DNA of 64,000 bases from Pseudocercospora fijiensis CIRAD86 (GCF_000340215.1 NW_006921533.1:7130500-7194499); one strand, 5' to 3'; numbered from the stretch's first letter, positions 1-12,085 are shown. Notes: generated by a model from the sequence alone, not told the origin. Translations and numbers: made by a program.

Positions 1-1144
1 GCTGGAGTGCTTACAACACAGAAGATCAATATTGAACAGCTTCAAGGCGATGCAAAGAAGTACATCGACAACATCAACAATGTGCAGTCCTCTCTCGACT
101 CTGGCAATCTCAGTGACCCCAAGCGGTTCCATCCAGAGGATCGCGTCAGCCAGGTTGTGCAAAGATCAATGAAGGAAGCTAGAAGGAAAGCCGAACAGAT
201 GGCGCTCTATCTTGACGAGATGAATCGGGTGTACGACGACATTCTCACATACTTCGGCGATGACAACAAGGACGAGAACGCGAGGCGAGAGTTCTTCAGC
301 AAGCTCGCCAACTTCTTGCAGGAGTACAAGGTAAGTTCACCAGCTACAAAATGCAAACACCGCAATGACTCAGATACTGACCGATTGCTAGAAATCTCAT
401 GAGAAGAATCTTGTACTTGAAGAAGCCTGGCGCCGCAACGAGGAGAACATGCGCCGCAAGCAGATGAAGTCTGGTCATGGTTCATCATCTGCGTCGGTTA
501 GCGATGCTCCTGCCAGTCCTGTGTCAACAGGTGCCATGGACGATCTGCTCCAGAAGCTCCGTGCTGCCGCACCTGTCGCCAAAGACACCAGAGAACGAAG
601 ACGACGAGCACGCCTGAAGGATCGACACCAAGTGCGCGTCGCTTCGGGTCAAAAGATCCCGGAGACGGGCGAGAATATGGTGACCGATGAGAACGGCCTG
701 CTTAGTCCTGCCAAGACGAACGACTCTGCCGAGAGCAATGAGCCAGTTGAAGGCGGTGTCTCGGAAGGAGAGGACATCGCCGATCGAGCAGCCTCCATGC
801 TCCAAGGTCTACGCGGCGACGCAGAACCTGCTGAGCCTGGATCTGAAAGCCTCCGAGTGCGAAGGCGCAGGGAAAGCGCCGACGATGAACGAGCCCGAAG
901 ACGTGCAAGGAGACGTGGTGCTGGGGGTAGCACCGACACGACTGCCACTACAATTACGGAAGAAGGCGACGAAGCTGCCGCCGACAAAGTTGGCGAGAGA
1001 ACAATTCTGGAAGAGGACGAGGAGAAATCTGGTGGTAGTGACTGCAAACGCGATTCAGGAGAGCCATCTCTACCGACACCTACGACCGTCGTTGTCCCAC
1101 CCAGTCCGACGGCAAGCGAGCATAGTCCTGAGAAAGCGGAATAG
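1..1144 (+). CDS. BNI1: Formin C-terminus (Bni1/SepA type), 5'-truncated by window edge
   Basis: Formins nucleate and elongate unbranched actin filaments for polarised growth and septation. Two exons are visible: 1-330 and 392-1144, separated by a 61-nt GT-AG intron (331-391); the frame is open from base 1 and joins in phase 0 to give 360 residues. The first 110 or so residues are the charged, helical end of the FH2 domain. A DAD-type autoregulatory motif (MDDLLQKL followed by a basic RERRRRARLK stretch) begins near residue 159 of this fragment, as in Rho-regulated formins. The rest is an acidic and Arg-rich low-complexity tail. Filamentous ascomycetes usually have a single formin, hence the symbol. 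The gene starts upstream of the window, so its FH1 and GTPase-binding parts are not seen. Confidence 0.88.
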
Positions 1145-1685
1145 CGTGTTGCTTTGATGGATGCTTTGAATCGTGTCGCCAGATCGCCGATTGTTGATTG
1201 CGAGCATAGGAAATGGGAAGTTGGATGAGATGAGTGATGGATGCTACGGTAATGCATAGATGGATTGTACATAATCTCTTTAATGTCTGTTGTATCAAAG
1301 GGTGCGGGAAGGACAAGCAAGCAAGCAAGCATAGTGGTCGGATGGCATGATATCAATCGCTTTTAGCGTTGGAGTGAGGTGTTTGATTTCTGGTGTGAGG
1401 GACTTGCCTACGAGCAAGGTTGAGATGGCAATGAGAAAGGTGGCTTGGTTGTATACCCCCTTGTTTCATCATTATATTCAAGAGATCGTATTTGCCTCAT
1501 ACTTTGAGCTGTGATCTGTGTCTCTCTTCGATCATTTGGACTTTCATCACCCTTGACCTCGATATCCAATATCTTCCGAACGCCGAACGCCGAACGCAAT
1601 GCCATGTCGTAATAGAACAAACATCCTAATGCCTCTCGTGAATGAAATTCGTTCCTTCATTCCCGTCTTTCGCCAGCGATTCAGA
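1145..1685. other. Intergenic between convergent genes
   Basis: This stretch separates the 3' ends of the formin and the Gyp7-like gene. It holds presumed 3' UTRs and small simple repeats: about four CAAG units near 1313-1330 and three GAACGCC units near 1576-1597. No open frame here has convincing coding character. Confidence 0.6.
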
Positions 1686-4295
1686 TCAGGATCCAATTCC
1701 TCCACCATGGCTCCTGACCTCTTCCTTCTCCAATTTGGGAGTTTCCCGGCTCAGCAACGACCGCAGTTCAGGTGTAATAATCTTGTCCTTCTTGACAGCT
1801 TCTTCGGCTTCCCGTCTTGCAGCAGCTTGTTGTGCTGGAGTCTGCTGTCTCGACGAGCTCTCGGCTGCGCTTGAAGTAGTTCTTCTGGGTCTACCGTCAC
1901 TTCCGGGTCTAGTCGTAGTAGGGCTTGGAGGTTGTGGCAGTGCGACTCTTTGTCTGATTTCTGGCGCTTGAGGGAAATTGTTCTTGCGATCGATTGCTTC
2001 CACCATCCTCCTATACCTTTTGAACAGACTTTCGGCTCTAACGAGGGTGCTGTAGAGGTCGATGGTGCCTGAGAGCTCATTGATGTATTTGAGAACTTCG
2101 TCAAAACCTTTGAGATGTTCCATGATGACATTCCTGTGCTTCTCGAGAATGGCGGCTGCGATGAAGAGGTGGAAGTTGGAGCTGAGATAGTCTGTCCATA
2201 GGCCTTCCCAAAGTCGGCAGATTGGCTCGAATTCGAATTCACGCTTGAACCAGACCAGGAGCATTCGGAAGAAGTAGAAGAAGTTTGTGCTGTCGACCCG
2301 AGCCAGATGTTCATACAATTTTGGATCGATGAGCTGGATGAGCTGGTCGAGTGTGGACAATTGTAGTCGCATGCCGGACTGATCTCGTAGGAAGTTCCGT
2401 TCCATTCTGTCCATGAACTTCACGAATCCCCAGAAAGCGACAGCGTCGTCTTGCTGAATGGCATAAACGGGTGCGAGCAGATCGGACATGCCTTGGACAT
2501 AGCCAAGGTCTCGATTGTACTCGTTGTATGTCAACAGCATGTCCTTCATCTGCTCGAGGTGCACATTCGTGCCTGATTCCGCAAAGGGTGAATCTGGATC
2601 GGGATGTGGGATATCCTCGCCAGCGAAGAGCGGAAGGTGGCGATCGGTTCGGTGAACATCCTTTTCTATAGCGCCACGAATGGCTCGGTCAGTATGTTGA
2701 TCAGCAGCAGTGTTAGCTGTGAGGTTGGAGTTAGGCTTACCGATTCGCATCTTCTGCTCCTTCCACCATGCTCGCTCCTCAAGAGTGCCAGACTCATCGA
2801 CTACTCGCTCCCACCATGAAGCCTTCAGACGAATATATTCATCTCGCAAGCTGTTCAGCTTGGCGTGTCTTTCTTCGCCCGTGCTGTCCCATTCGTATAC
2901 TCCAAGCAAAAAGAGCCATGCCTCTTTTCTGACGCCATCGTTTTCTGCAAGACCACCATGGAAAATGCGTTCCTTCACTTCTTCAGAGGTCTTCTCTAAC
3001 CTGCCTGTACGAAAGTTGAACCAGCTGTTCCACTCGTTCCGGTCCACTGGTTTCCTTTTATCTGCAAGCGCCAATCCTTCTTGCGCATCTAGCAATTCGA
3101 ATTCTCCAAGTTCGCCATCCTCCATTTCCAGAACGTCTTTTGCTGTCCATATTCGTTGATTGCGCTCCCTATCAGATTGCTCGGCAATGCTCATTGCCCA
3201 TCGGGCCAGATACAGCCTTGCCGAGTCAAACTCATCCGAGACCGTCTGGATTTGTGGGTTCTGCATCAAGCGTCTGACTTGTGGCGGAAGATTCTTGTTC
3301 TCTGCTACCGACTGTGCCGTTCTGCGGGTGAATGTCGTAACCTTTGCCATGCTCTCCAAGAAGCCCCATCTGACCTGTTTCAGGACGGTCGCAATTGGTG
3401 TTTCACCATGGCTTCTGTTCGTTGCATGAGATGGCTCGTCCTTGTGCTTGCCTTCTAACACATTCTTGACTTTATCGGGTGTAGGCTTGCCTCCGCTCCC
3501 GAAGTTCAACTTGTCATCGTCGCTCGGTTCGATCAGGTATATATTAGGTTCCTGCGTGGACCGCTCCACGTTGACGTGCTTCTTCAACCATTCCATGACT
3601 TGGTCGCCGCCCCAGAACATGTGCCCATCAGAACCACTGATGCTGAAGTTCTCTCGCTGCAGCTTCTTACGCTGAGAGATGGTGCTCTGGCATTCGGAGT
3701 CGTGGAAGAACAAAGCCGGGAAGCTGTCGCCGGCCCTGGAGTTGATGATTATGCTGCCAAGCCACCAGCCCGTGCTCGGAGGACGGACAGTTATGCTGAA
3801 TATATCACTCACTTGAATGGCAAAGGCATGCGTGGCCAGGCTTGAGCTGTGCGTTGTCACAACAGGCGGTCGCGGTACGAGGTTACTCTGCTTTGGCGGC
3901 GAGTCAGTGTCTCCCATGGCCATCTCCACCGTGGTGTATTTCTCAATCGCATCCCCGATGCTGCTCTCAGGCACCCAAGCTAGCAGCAAATCTGATCTCG
4001 ACCTTGGTATCGCACTGCTGCTGCCAGAAGAGGTCGGCCTGCCCTCGAGATGCGGCTTCTGCTGGACAAGGGCAATCCATCCTGGCACGTTGTCCTTTGC
4101 GCTGGGCGTTGGATGCACGTAGACCTTGCTCTTGCAGTACCATAGCTTGACTCCTTTCTCGCTCTTGCTGTGTCTCACGGTGTTGTACTCGCTCTCCATC
4201 TCATCATCGGCCAAGTAGAAGCTGGCCGAGGGCGAAGGCGGCGACGGGGGATCGGCTGCAGCGTCTGTTGCTGCCAGAGGTGGTGTGGAAGGCAT
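1686..4295 (-). CDS. GYP7: Rab GTPase-activating protein, Gyp7 family (TBC domain)
   Basis: TBC proteins stimulate GTP hydrolysis on Rab GTPases; Gyp7 acts on Ypt7 in vacuole and endosome fusion. The frame reads through from ATG at 4295 to the stop at 1686 (869 codons), but 2666-2740 is almost certainly a 75-nt intron: GTAAGC donor, CTATAG acceptor and internal CTAAC-like branch sites. Removing it restores the TBC arginine-finger motif IEKDVHRTDR at residues 518-527 of an 844-aa protein, where the unspliced frame carries an unrelated 25-residue insert. The glutamine-finger motif YVQGMSDLLAP follows about 50 residues later. The N-terminal half matches the Gyp7 regulatory region (WYCKSKVYVHPT, then WGGDQVMEWLKKHV). 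Length fits fungal Gyp7 proteins. It is convergent with the formin. Confidence 0.92.
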   Translation of the reverse strand: MPSTPPLAATDAAADPPSPPSPSASFYLADDEMESEYNTVRHSKSEKGVKLWYCKSKVYVHPTPSAKDNVPGWIALVQQKPHLEGRPTSSGSSSAIPRSRSDLLLAWVPESSIGDAIEKYTTVEMAMGDTDSPPKQSNLVPRPPVVTTHSSSLATHAFAIQVSDIFSITVRPPSTGWWLGSIIINSRAGDSFPALFFHDSECQSTISQRKKLQRENFSISGSDGHMFWGGDQVMEWLKKHVNVERSTQEPNIYLIEPSDDDKLNFGSGGKPTPDKVKNVLEGKHKDEPSHATNRSHGETPIATVLKQVRWGFLESMAKVTTFTRRTAQSVAENKNLPPQVRRLMQNPQIQTVSDEFDSARLYLARWAMSIAEQSDRERNQRIWTAKDVLEMEDGELGEFELLDAQEGLALADKRKPVDRNEWNSWFNFRTGRLEKTSEEVKERIFHGGLAENDGVRKEAWLFLLGVYEWDSTGEERHAKLNSLRDEYIRLKASWWERVVDESGTLEERAWWKEQKMRIGKPNSNLTANTAADQHTDRAIRGAIEKDVHRTDRHLPLFAGEDIPHPDPDSPFAESGTNVHLEQMKDMLLTYNEYNRDLGYVQGMSDLLAPVYAIQQDDAVAFWGFVKFMDRMERNFLRDQSGMRLQLSTLDQLIQLIDPKLYEHLARVDSTNFFYFFRMLLVWFKREFEFEPICRLWEGLWTDYLSSNFHLFIAAAILEKHRNVIMEHLKGFDEVLKYINELSGTIDLYSTLVRAESLFKRYRRMVEAIDRKNNFPQAPEIRQRVALPQPPSPTTTRPGSDGRPRRTTSSAAESSSRQQTPAQQAAARREAEEAVKKDKIITPELRSLLSRETPKLEKEEVRSHGGGIGS
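2666..2740 (-). other. In-frame 75-nt intron within the Gyp7-like gene
   Basis: On the minus strand the segment begins GTAAGC and ends CTATAG. Its length is a multiple of three and it has no stop, so naive translation retains 25 extra residues. Splicing joins ATCG to AAAAGGATG, giving the conserved R-I-E-K-D-V-H-R of TBC domains. Confidence 0.9.
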
Positions 4296-4665
4296 GACGG
4301 AGGGTTTCGTGCAGACAGCCTTGCCTTCCGCTGTGAATGTGTTGCGCTGGCCTCAGGATCGATCACATGCTGAGTGAGGTACTCGGTCATGTGTTGCCAG
4401 GGCAGGCGAAGGCGTCGAGTCTTTGTAGCCACAGCCACAGCTTGGAATAATGGGCATTATGGGGAACAGAAGGAGGAGGACCCTCGGACGCGGGGCAGTG
4501 CAGTGCAGTGCAGCGCATGACGATGACGTCCAGGCATCCATTTAATGCTACAGTACAACCAGTCGGAATACAGCTTTACAGTGGAGTGCAGAGAGACCTT
4601 GAGGCATTCAACCGATGTACACACTCGCTCATAAATCACAACGTCGCTATCAGTCTTGTCCTTCT
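4296..4665. promoter_or_regulatory. Upstream region of the Gyp7-like gene and 3' region of the WW gene
   Basis: A 370-bp spacer upstream of the Gyp7-like start and downstream of the WW-domain gene stop (both minus strand). It contains a short GCAGT pentamer run (about 4494-4514). No specific promoter element can be named with confidence. Confidence 0.4.
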
Positions 4666-5594
4666 TTAAAAATCTCCTCCCATGTCGCCATCCTGTCCAT
4701 CGTCGTAACCCTCCTGGTAAGCTTCATCTTCGCGGTCGCCAATGGCATCTGCGATGAGTGCGCCACCAATGAGACCAGCTCCAACACCGAGCGCTGCTCC
4801 CCCCATCGCGCCCATTCCACCTCCACCTCGCCTGGGCGCCTGTTGCCCGCCATAGTATCCGCCTTGGGGAGGGTAGCCACCATAGCCCTGCTGTGGATAT
4901 CCTCCATATTGCTGCGGAGGAGGATAGCCTCCATGTCCCTGCTGCGCGTATCCTCCTCCATACTGCTGCTGGCCATACTGCTGTGCATAGCCTGGCCTCG
5001 ATGAAGAAGGAGGAGCCGCACCCAGTTTGTCTTTCAACTTGCCAAAAAGTCCGCCCTTGCTCTTAGACCCTCGGTCTCCCTCTTGACCAGGAGCAGGTGA
5101 CTGCACTCCGTAAGGCGAGCCGTAGTTACTCTGCTGATTTGCCGCACCGCCCTGATAGTAGCTATCCGACGCGCCTCTGCTGCTCTGTTGAGCTCGAGCA
5201 TCTTCCTCTTGCTGGAGCTGACGCGCAAGCCGCTCGTCCTCGCTGACAGCATGACTCGATCCTGCTCCTCCAGCCGTCCCATTGAAAGGGTTGTTGCTGC
5301 CTAGTGCAGGCTTCTCAGGGCCTGTCGACTTACTCTGACTGTGGTCATAGCCTGGCGGAGCACCACCAGGCGGCGCGTCGCCTGACGTTGCATGCGCAGC
5401 TTCTGTCGGCTTGTCCCATTGCGATTGTTTGGTGTGCGTGTTCACGTAAAACCACTCTTTGTATTGATCGTTCCAGACCGCTTTCCAGCCCTAGCGTTGT
5501 GTAAGTCAGTCGCCGGAATTGCAGGGAAAGCTCGGTTTCATACCTCGGGCACTTTGGGTGGAGGTGGACCGACGGGTGGCGCAAAGTCGGACAT
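4666..5594 (-). CDS. WWM1: WW-domain protein, Wwm1-like
   Basis: Two exons: 5544-5594 encodes 17 residues ending PPPPKVPE, and 4666-5490 the rest, with a 53-nt intron between (GTATGA donor, GCTAG acceptor). Splicing yields 291 aa. It restores a full WW domain at residues 18-47, with tryptophans in GWKAVWND and SQWDKP and the central YKEWFYVN; the second exon alone lacks an ATG at the right place. WW domains bind Pro-rich ligands. The middle is Gln/Gly/Tyr-rich with repeated GGYPPQQ-like units, and the C-terminus is a Gly/Ala stretch followed by an acidic tail. This matches yeast Wwm1, which is linked to metacaspase and stress responses. The exact cellular role is not evident from sequence. 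Confidence 0.85.
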
Positions 5595-5986
5595 GCTTGT
5601 GTGTTTAGGTGACTGCAGTGTTGGAGGAAGGAGGAGCAAAGGTATTTATTTAACAAGTACACCTCATACCGTAAGCAACCGTAGCGACGTAAGAAACCTT
5701 GCGGCAAAGTGCCTGCTACACAGCCCCGCGCGTCACCGTGGCGATTGGTCGATTGCGACAGGAGGTTTTGATCAGCCTGCCTGCCTGGGCCCAAAGCTCT
5801 CTATCGACGCCGGGGTCTTTCACTGACCATGATCCGACATCATCATTGCACAGGCTTGGATTGATGGCTCCGAGAAATTGGATCCTACTGCAACAGCATG
5901 AATCTCAGCGCAGAGATTCTTAAATGTCTCCTCCACCCTCGAGACCTGTCTACCAATGCAAGCATCGAAGCAGACGGCACCTTGTC
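5595..5986. other. Intergenic, upstream of the WW-domain gene
   Basis: Presumed promoter and 5' UTR of the minus-strand WW-domain gene. It contains no recognisable gene or repeat. Confidence 0.4.
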
Positions 5987-6331
5987 TCATGTCCAGGCCA
6001 ATGCAAGCTCACCCAAACCGGCGACGAGCTGATTCATCGTAGTACCATATTCAGATGCGTGTGCGTTGACCTTGGATTGTGATAGCAGCGCGTTCGCTTG
6101 AACCATCGTGTCGATCATGCTGCCTTGCTGAGGAGCTTGAACCTGCGCGAGCATGATTTGGAAAGCATTATCCCGGAAATTGAGCAGAGTCAAAAGGACA
6201 TGAGCTGCGTGGAGCAACCCTGGAACGCTAAAGCGCGGCAGTATGAGCTGATTGTAAGTACACCAGAGAAGATTTCGTGCATTGCTCGTTCCTCCTGCCA
6301 TCTGGGCAGACATCAATAATCTCATCGACAT
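5987..6331 (-). CDS. Doubtful small ORF downstream of FES1 (114 aa)
   Basis: An open frame from an ATG at 6331 to 5987 lies 60 bp downstream of the FES1 stop on the same strand. The predicted protein is helix-prone and rich in Leu, Ala, Gln and Asn (for example QIMLAQVQAPQQGSMIDTMV) and resembles no family I recognise. It could be a small gene, the 3' UTR of FES1, or chance. It is too long to dismiss but has no domain support. Confidence 0.25.
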   Translation of the reverse strand: MSMRLLMSAQMAGGTSNARNLLWCTYNQLILPRFSVPGLLHAAHVLLTLLNFRDNAFQIMLAQVQAPQQGSMIDTMVQANALLSQSKVNAHASEYGTTMNQLVAGLGELALAWT

Positions 6332-6390
6332 GGCTTTCTGTTGCCTGTCATCCCTTCCCTCAACGCCGCAGAACTCCAAAGTGCTCGAGA

Positions 6391-7047
6391 TTATGACCTA
6401 CTGGCAGAGTGATCTCTCAACTTCTGTATCACTTCGTCGCAGGACTCCATATCCGCAGCGTCTTGTCCAGCCTTCGAGCCCTTCCATATTGAGTCAGGAA
6501 GTGCCTTCTCCAGCTCATCCATCCCGGGCTGGAAATTCCTCACTGAACTGCTCAGCGCTCCAATTGCCTTCTTCCTTACGCCCTGATCGACGTCTTCGAC
6601 CGCCAACTTGGCGAGCGCCGGTATCACGCCAAGACTCAACGCCTTCTCTTGTGCCTTGATGTTGTTTTGTACTGCCGTATTCACACATGCTGCGGCATTC
6701 TTTCGCATCTCTGGCTCGGCATTCTCAAGCTGTTTCAGGAGAGGCGCCCATAGTCCCAACGGCCCCATATTGTTTGCGTTGTCGATTTGCTCAATGAGCT
6801 GTTCAAGATTGTCCCACGCGACGAGCTTGTTGTCCAGGTCGACTTGGTCCATGGGCGCTACAATCGCATGCATTGCGTCCTTCATGCGATCTGCATCTGA
6901 CGGTCCTCCGAGCAGTTCTGCAAGCAGTTTCGGATTCAGTCCGCTACTTGGATCACGTCGTTGGTCTGCTGGCTGTGCATTGCGGCTGGAGTCGCTGTTC
7001 TCGATGGACCATTTAAGGAGGTCGTTGAGGCCTTGTTGGTCTGCCAT
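6391..7047 (-). CDS. FES1: Hsp70 nucleotide exchange factor FES1
   Basis: Fes1 (HspBP1 family) releases ADP from cytosolic Hsp70 through an armadillo-like repeat fold and helps degradation of misfolded proteins. The 218-aa product starts MADQQGLNDLLKWSIENS, the diagnostic N-terminal release segment. It continues with the Fes1 helical repeats (LEQLIEQIDNANNM, LWAPLLKQLENAEPEMRKNAAACV, QNNIKAQEKALSLGVIPAL). I chose the ATG at 7047 because it begins the conserved segment; the frame extends upstream without homology. A GTAGGT donor overlaps the last codons, so an alternative C-terminus is possible (see findings). Confidence 0.93.
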   Translation of the reverse strand: MADQQGLNDLLKWSIENSDSSRNAQPADQRRDPSSGLNPKLLAELLGGPSDADRMKDAMHAIVAPMDQVDLDNKLVAWDNLEQLIEQIDNANNMGPLGLWAPLLKQLENAEPEMRKNAAACVNTAVQNNIKAQEKALSLGVIPALAKLAVEDVDQGVRKKAIGALSSSVRNFQPGMDELEKALPDSIWKGSKAGQDAADMESCDEVIQKLRDHSASRS

Positions 7048-8131
7048 GGGTGTGATTTTTTCCTTCGGTGTGACAGATTTCGGTGCTCCGCTATATTCTG
7101 TAATATGTGCGCACTTCAGCTGTGATGTCGTGCAGTAGGAAAGCAGAAGCTGAAAAAGCGAAATGTTCACTTCACTTGGGCCAGAAATCTTCGGGTCTAG
7201 CCGCTAGCCTTTCGAGCAGATTCTTGCACGTTCCTTGTCAGTCTACGGTGTCGCAAGCGTTGAAGCTGCTTCCAAAGTGGCAGCAATTGAATCTTTTAGC
7301 TATAGTAAAATTGTCCGCAGAGGTTGGTTGGGTGGGACGTGCAATGACTTCGTGTCGTTTCAAGCAGTGTCGATAGGCGAAGCTTGAAACGGAGTTGGCT
7401 GGTGTTATTCCTAGGAGCATCGCGGGGTACCCAGACCAGAACAAAACGAAGGTGGCGGTCAACCACGCACAACAACAAGCTGGCAGCGCAGCTCAGCTCA
7501 GCTTCAGCTCAGCAAAATTTCACAAGCGGCTGTGTGCGTGTGTGTTGTGTGCTGACGAGAGACTACGTGGTGCCGTGCCGTGGCGTGTGAGGCTGATGTT
7601 GATGCGGATGCGGATGCGGATGCTGCCATGGATGCCTTTCAGCCTCAAGCGGCGCCAATGATACTGCCTGATTATTGACTTTGTTCATGGTGCCAGGTGG
7701 AATTCGCCCGACGACGTGGTCTTGGCGGGCTGTACACGCAAGCAGAGGCGATGTGCGCGACAGCAGACGGACAATCGTCAGCCAGAGGTGCCAGAGAACG
7801 AGCAGGCAGCTAGATTTGATACACGACCACCTGCGTGCCTGCACCGGGCCATAATTATCCTGACCTTCACATCCCAATTTGTCGTTGTTTCAACCCTGAT
7901 TTGATAGCTCCAGCGTCCAGACGTAGCACGACGGGGCCGGAACGCCGTCCACCGTGCGCACTTTCCTACCTTACTCTTACACCGCAACCTCCACTACCCA
8001 CCCATACTACTACTTTCAACCTCATCCTTGTCCGCGACACACCCGACATCTGCTTTCTGCGAGGCCCATTGAGCACTCCCACACCACCCACACACCCACA
8101 CACCCACACCGTCAAGCTAAACACCGTCGCC
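7048..8131. promoter_or_regulatory. Divergent promoter region between FES1 and actin
   Basis: About 1.1 kb between two divergently transcribed genes. Towards actin it becomes C-rich and pyrimidine-rich, with CACCCACAC repeats at about 8083-8109 just before the start codon, as is common in strongly expressed fungal genes. It also holds short GATGCG-type repeats near 7598-7625. No defined transcription-factor site is claimed. Confidence 0.5.
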
Positions 8132-9683
<1,552 letters not shown>

Positions 9684-10325
9684 GCGCAGCGCGGTTGAAG
9701 TGCTGGAGTATATCGTACGAGAAGTCGTGGAAAGGGTTGAGGCATACAGCGGAAGGCGTCTACGATTGTCTACGAGCCGGTCGACTGTTGCAAAACAGCA
9801 GAGCATGGCGAAGCGCAGTGTTTGGCAGTGGGATTGTTGCAGGATGTCGCGGTAGAATAGCTACTGTCACATATGCTCTGGGAGAGCGATCACTTGCTTG
9901 ACTAGGTGAAGCATCTGCTACCAGACTACTGTTTTGTTTTGCGCTTGATGTATGGCCTCCCATGGCGAGATGACAAAAGAAATTGAGCACCTGTTGTTTT
10001 CCTTATGTTTGAATAGCCTCTGTGGCTACTTAATACCATTCTTCTCCCTGCCTTGGCTGTGCCGACAAGTGTGTGTGCTCGAATTCTCATTGAAAGCTGC
10101 CATGCTCGTTATCTGAACACTCTCTAGACTATCCATATCGCCGCTCAACGGTACTCGTGTAGCTGTGCATCGAGTGCCTGCAGATCTTCTCGCATGTGAC
10201 GTAAAGGAAGTCTATGCTGCCTACATATGTTTTCGAACCAACGATTCATCGCCCCAAGATCAGTCCGACCACAGATAGGTACCTCTTGAGTCATTCTTGC
10301 CCCGTCTCACTGTTGACTTTGATGA
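9684..10325. other. Intergenic between actin and the FAD oxidoreductase
   Basis: Presumed actin 3' UTR followed by the promoter of the downstream plus-strand gene. No coding or repeat signal was seen. Confidence 0.45.
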
Positions 10326-11672
10326 ATGGTGGCTTCCTTCCTGCCGAACGTCTCTAACAGTATCGCTCGACGAACGCTCTCAACAGCAGCATCGCCACTT
10401 AGCACTCCAGCAATGGCTTCGACCGAGAAGAACATAGTTGTAATAGGCGGCGGCATCATCGGCTGCACGAGTGCCTACTTCCTCACAAGACATCCCAAAT
10501 ACGATCCGAATAAGCACAAAATCACGCTTTTGGAAGCAAGCAAAATCGCTGGTGGCGCATCAGGCAAGGCTGGCGGGCTTCTAGCCCTATGGGCCTACCC
10601 GAGCTCTATAGTGCCGTTGAGCTATCAATTGCATAGAGAGTTGGCAAAAGAGCATGGCGGCGAAGAGAGATGGGGATATCGGACGGTACACTGCGGGCAG
10701 GTTGATTGCACAGGCAGACAACTGCCAGAAAGGAAAGAGGCGACAGCCAACGGTGTTGGGGAGGATGTGAGTCTGCAGAAGAACCCGCCAAAGGCTATAG
10801 GCAAATATGCTGCGGCGGGAGTCCCAAAGGATCTCGATTGGGTGGCGCCTGACAGTCTACGAGCGTACGAGGAAATGGGAGATCCAACGACTACAGCACA
10901 AGTGCATCCTCTGCTCTTCACGACCAGCATGGCAGAGCTTGCAAAAGAGAAAGGAGCAGATGTAAGGGTTGGCGCCAGTGTGAAGAGCATCAACTACTCC
11001 TCATCCGGAGATACTGTTGAAAGCGTCACGTATGAGGCGGAGGGTAAAACGAAGACCATACCTACAACCGATGTCGTAATAGCAGCCGGCCCCTGGACGC
11101 GAAGTGTATACCCATCGGCCCCCATTGGCGCAATGCGAGCCCACAGCGTCACGATACGACCATCTCGACAAGTTTCTGCATACGCCCTGTTCACCCAGAT
11201 CAAGCTTCCCTCAAAATTTCCATCGACCAAGAATGCCGGCAACCACTCTGGTCAGATTGTGAGTCCCGAAATCTATGCGCGACCCAAGGACGAAGTCTAC
11301 GCATGTGGTGAAGGAGATCATGTAGTTCCGCTACCTCCTTCCAGCGAGGAGGTCCAGACGGATCAAGCACGATGTCAGGAGATCATCGATTTCGTTTCAA
11401 GCATCAGCGATGAACTAAGAGATGGCGAAGTCACAGCACGTCAAGCTTGCTATCTTCCCTCAGTCAATGGTAGCAGCGCTCCTCTAGTGGGACCGACTGG
11501 TGTGAATGGAGAGTGGATGGCCGCCGGCCATACCTGCTGGGGCATACAAAATGGGCCTGGAACTGGGAAGCTCATCTCCGAATGCGTGTTTGATGGTAAG
11601 GCATCAAGCGCGAAGGTCCAGGGCCTCGACCCAAGAAACTACCTGGAGAATGTATTGAGGCAGAGCAAATGA
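10326..11672 (+). CDS. FAD-dependent oxidoreductase, DAO family (Tda3-like)
   Basis: A single-exon 448-aa protein. After a Ser/Arg-rich leader of about 30 residues comes the Rossmann dinucleotide-binding motif VVIGGGIIGCTSAY (G41, G43, G46), then EASKIAGGASGKAGGLLA typical of D-amino-acid-oxidase-fold enzymes. Near the C-terminus is the FAD-contacting segment AAGHTCWGIQNGPGTGK. The closest family I recognise is fungal Tda3-like DAO proteins, which in yeast act in endosome-to-Golgi traffic; the substrate is unknown. The leader (SIARRTLSTAAS) could be a mitochondrial presequence, with an alternative in-frame start at residue 30. Confidence 0.85.
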   Translation: MVASFLPNVSNSIARRTLSTAASPLSTPAMASTEKNIVVIGGGIIGCTSAYFLTRHPKYDPNKHKITLLEASKIAGGASGKAGGLLALWAYPSSIVPLSYQLHRELAKEHGGEERWGYRTVHCGQVDCTGRQLPERKEATANGVGEDVSLQKNPPKAIGKYAAAGVPKDLDWVAPDSLRAYEEMGDPTTTAQVHPLLFTTSMAELAKEKGADVRVGASVKSINYSSSGDTVESVTYEAEGKTKTIPTTDVVIAAGPWTRSVYPSAPIGAMRAHSVTIRPSRQVSAYALFTQIKLPSKFPSTKNAGNHSGQIVSPEIYARPKDEVYACGEGDHVVPLPPSSEEVQTDQARCQEIIDFVSSISDELRDGEVTARQACYLPSVNGSSAPLVGPTGVNGEWMAAGHTCWGIQNGPGTGKLISECVFDGKASSAKVQGLDPRNYLENVLRQSK

Positions 11673-12085
11673 ACAGGTTGGCTTGACATTGCAATCAGGA
11701 GATGGGGAGCGTGAAGATGCTGCGATTTGCCAGCGTTGGCCCGGCTGCTCGTGAGGCACAAGCATCATATGGGAATGCAAGCAGTCACAACCGACGGAGT
11801 CGTATCTCAGCCTGTCATTCATGGTTGGGTGTTCTTTTCGATGTGCTACCACACTCGATGATTGTAACTTGTGAGAACCTGGGGCAGCAAGGTTTCTGCA
11901 GCTTGCCCGAAGCTCGGCCAAGACTGAATCCTGCATGAGCTTACATGTCACGTTTGTTTGCACAGCAAGCAGTAAACTCGCCATTATCAGCCTTGGAACT
12001 TCTCGGGACCCACCAGCTCAGTACAGCCTGGCATTCCACACAACAGTCCGACAAGACCACCCAAGAGCGCTCACGCTTCAGCATT

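Noticed and set aside
649..1356. 235-codon minus-strand frame over the formin tail
   Set aside because: A shadow of the Ser/Arg-rich formin C-terminus, whose DAD motif and splice phase are convincing.
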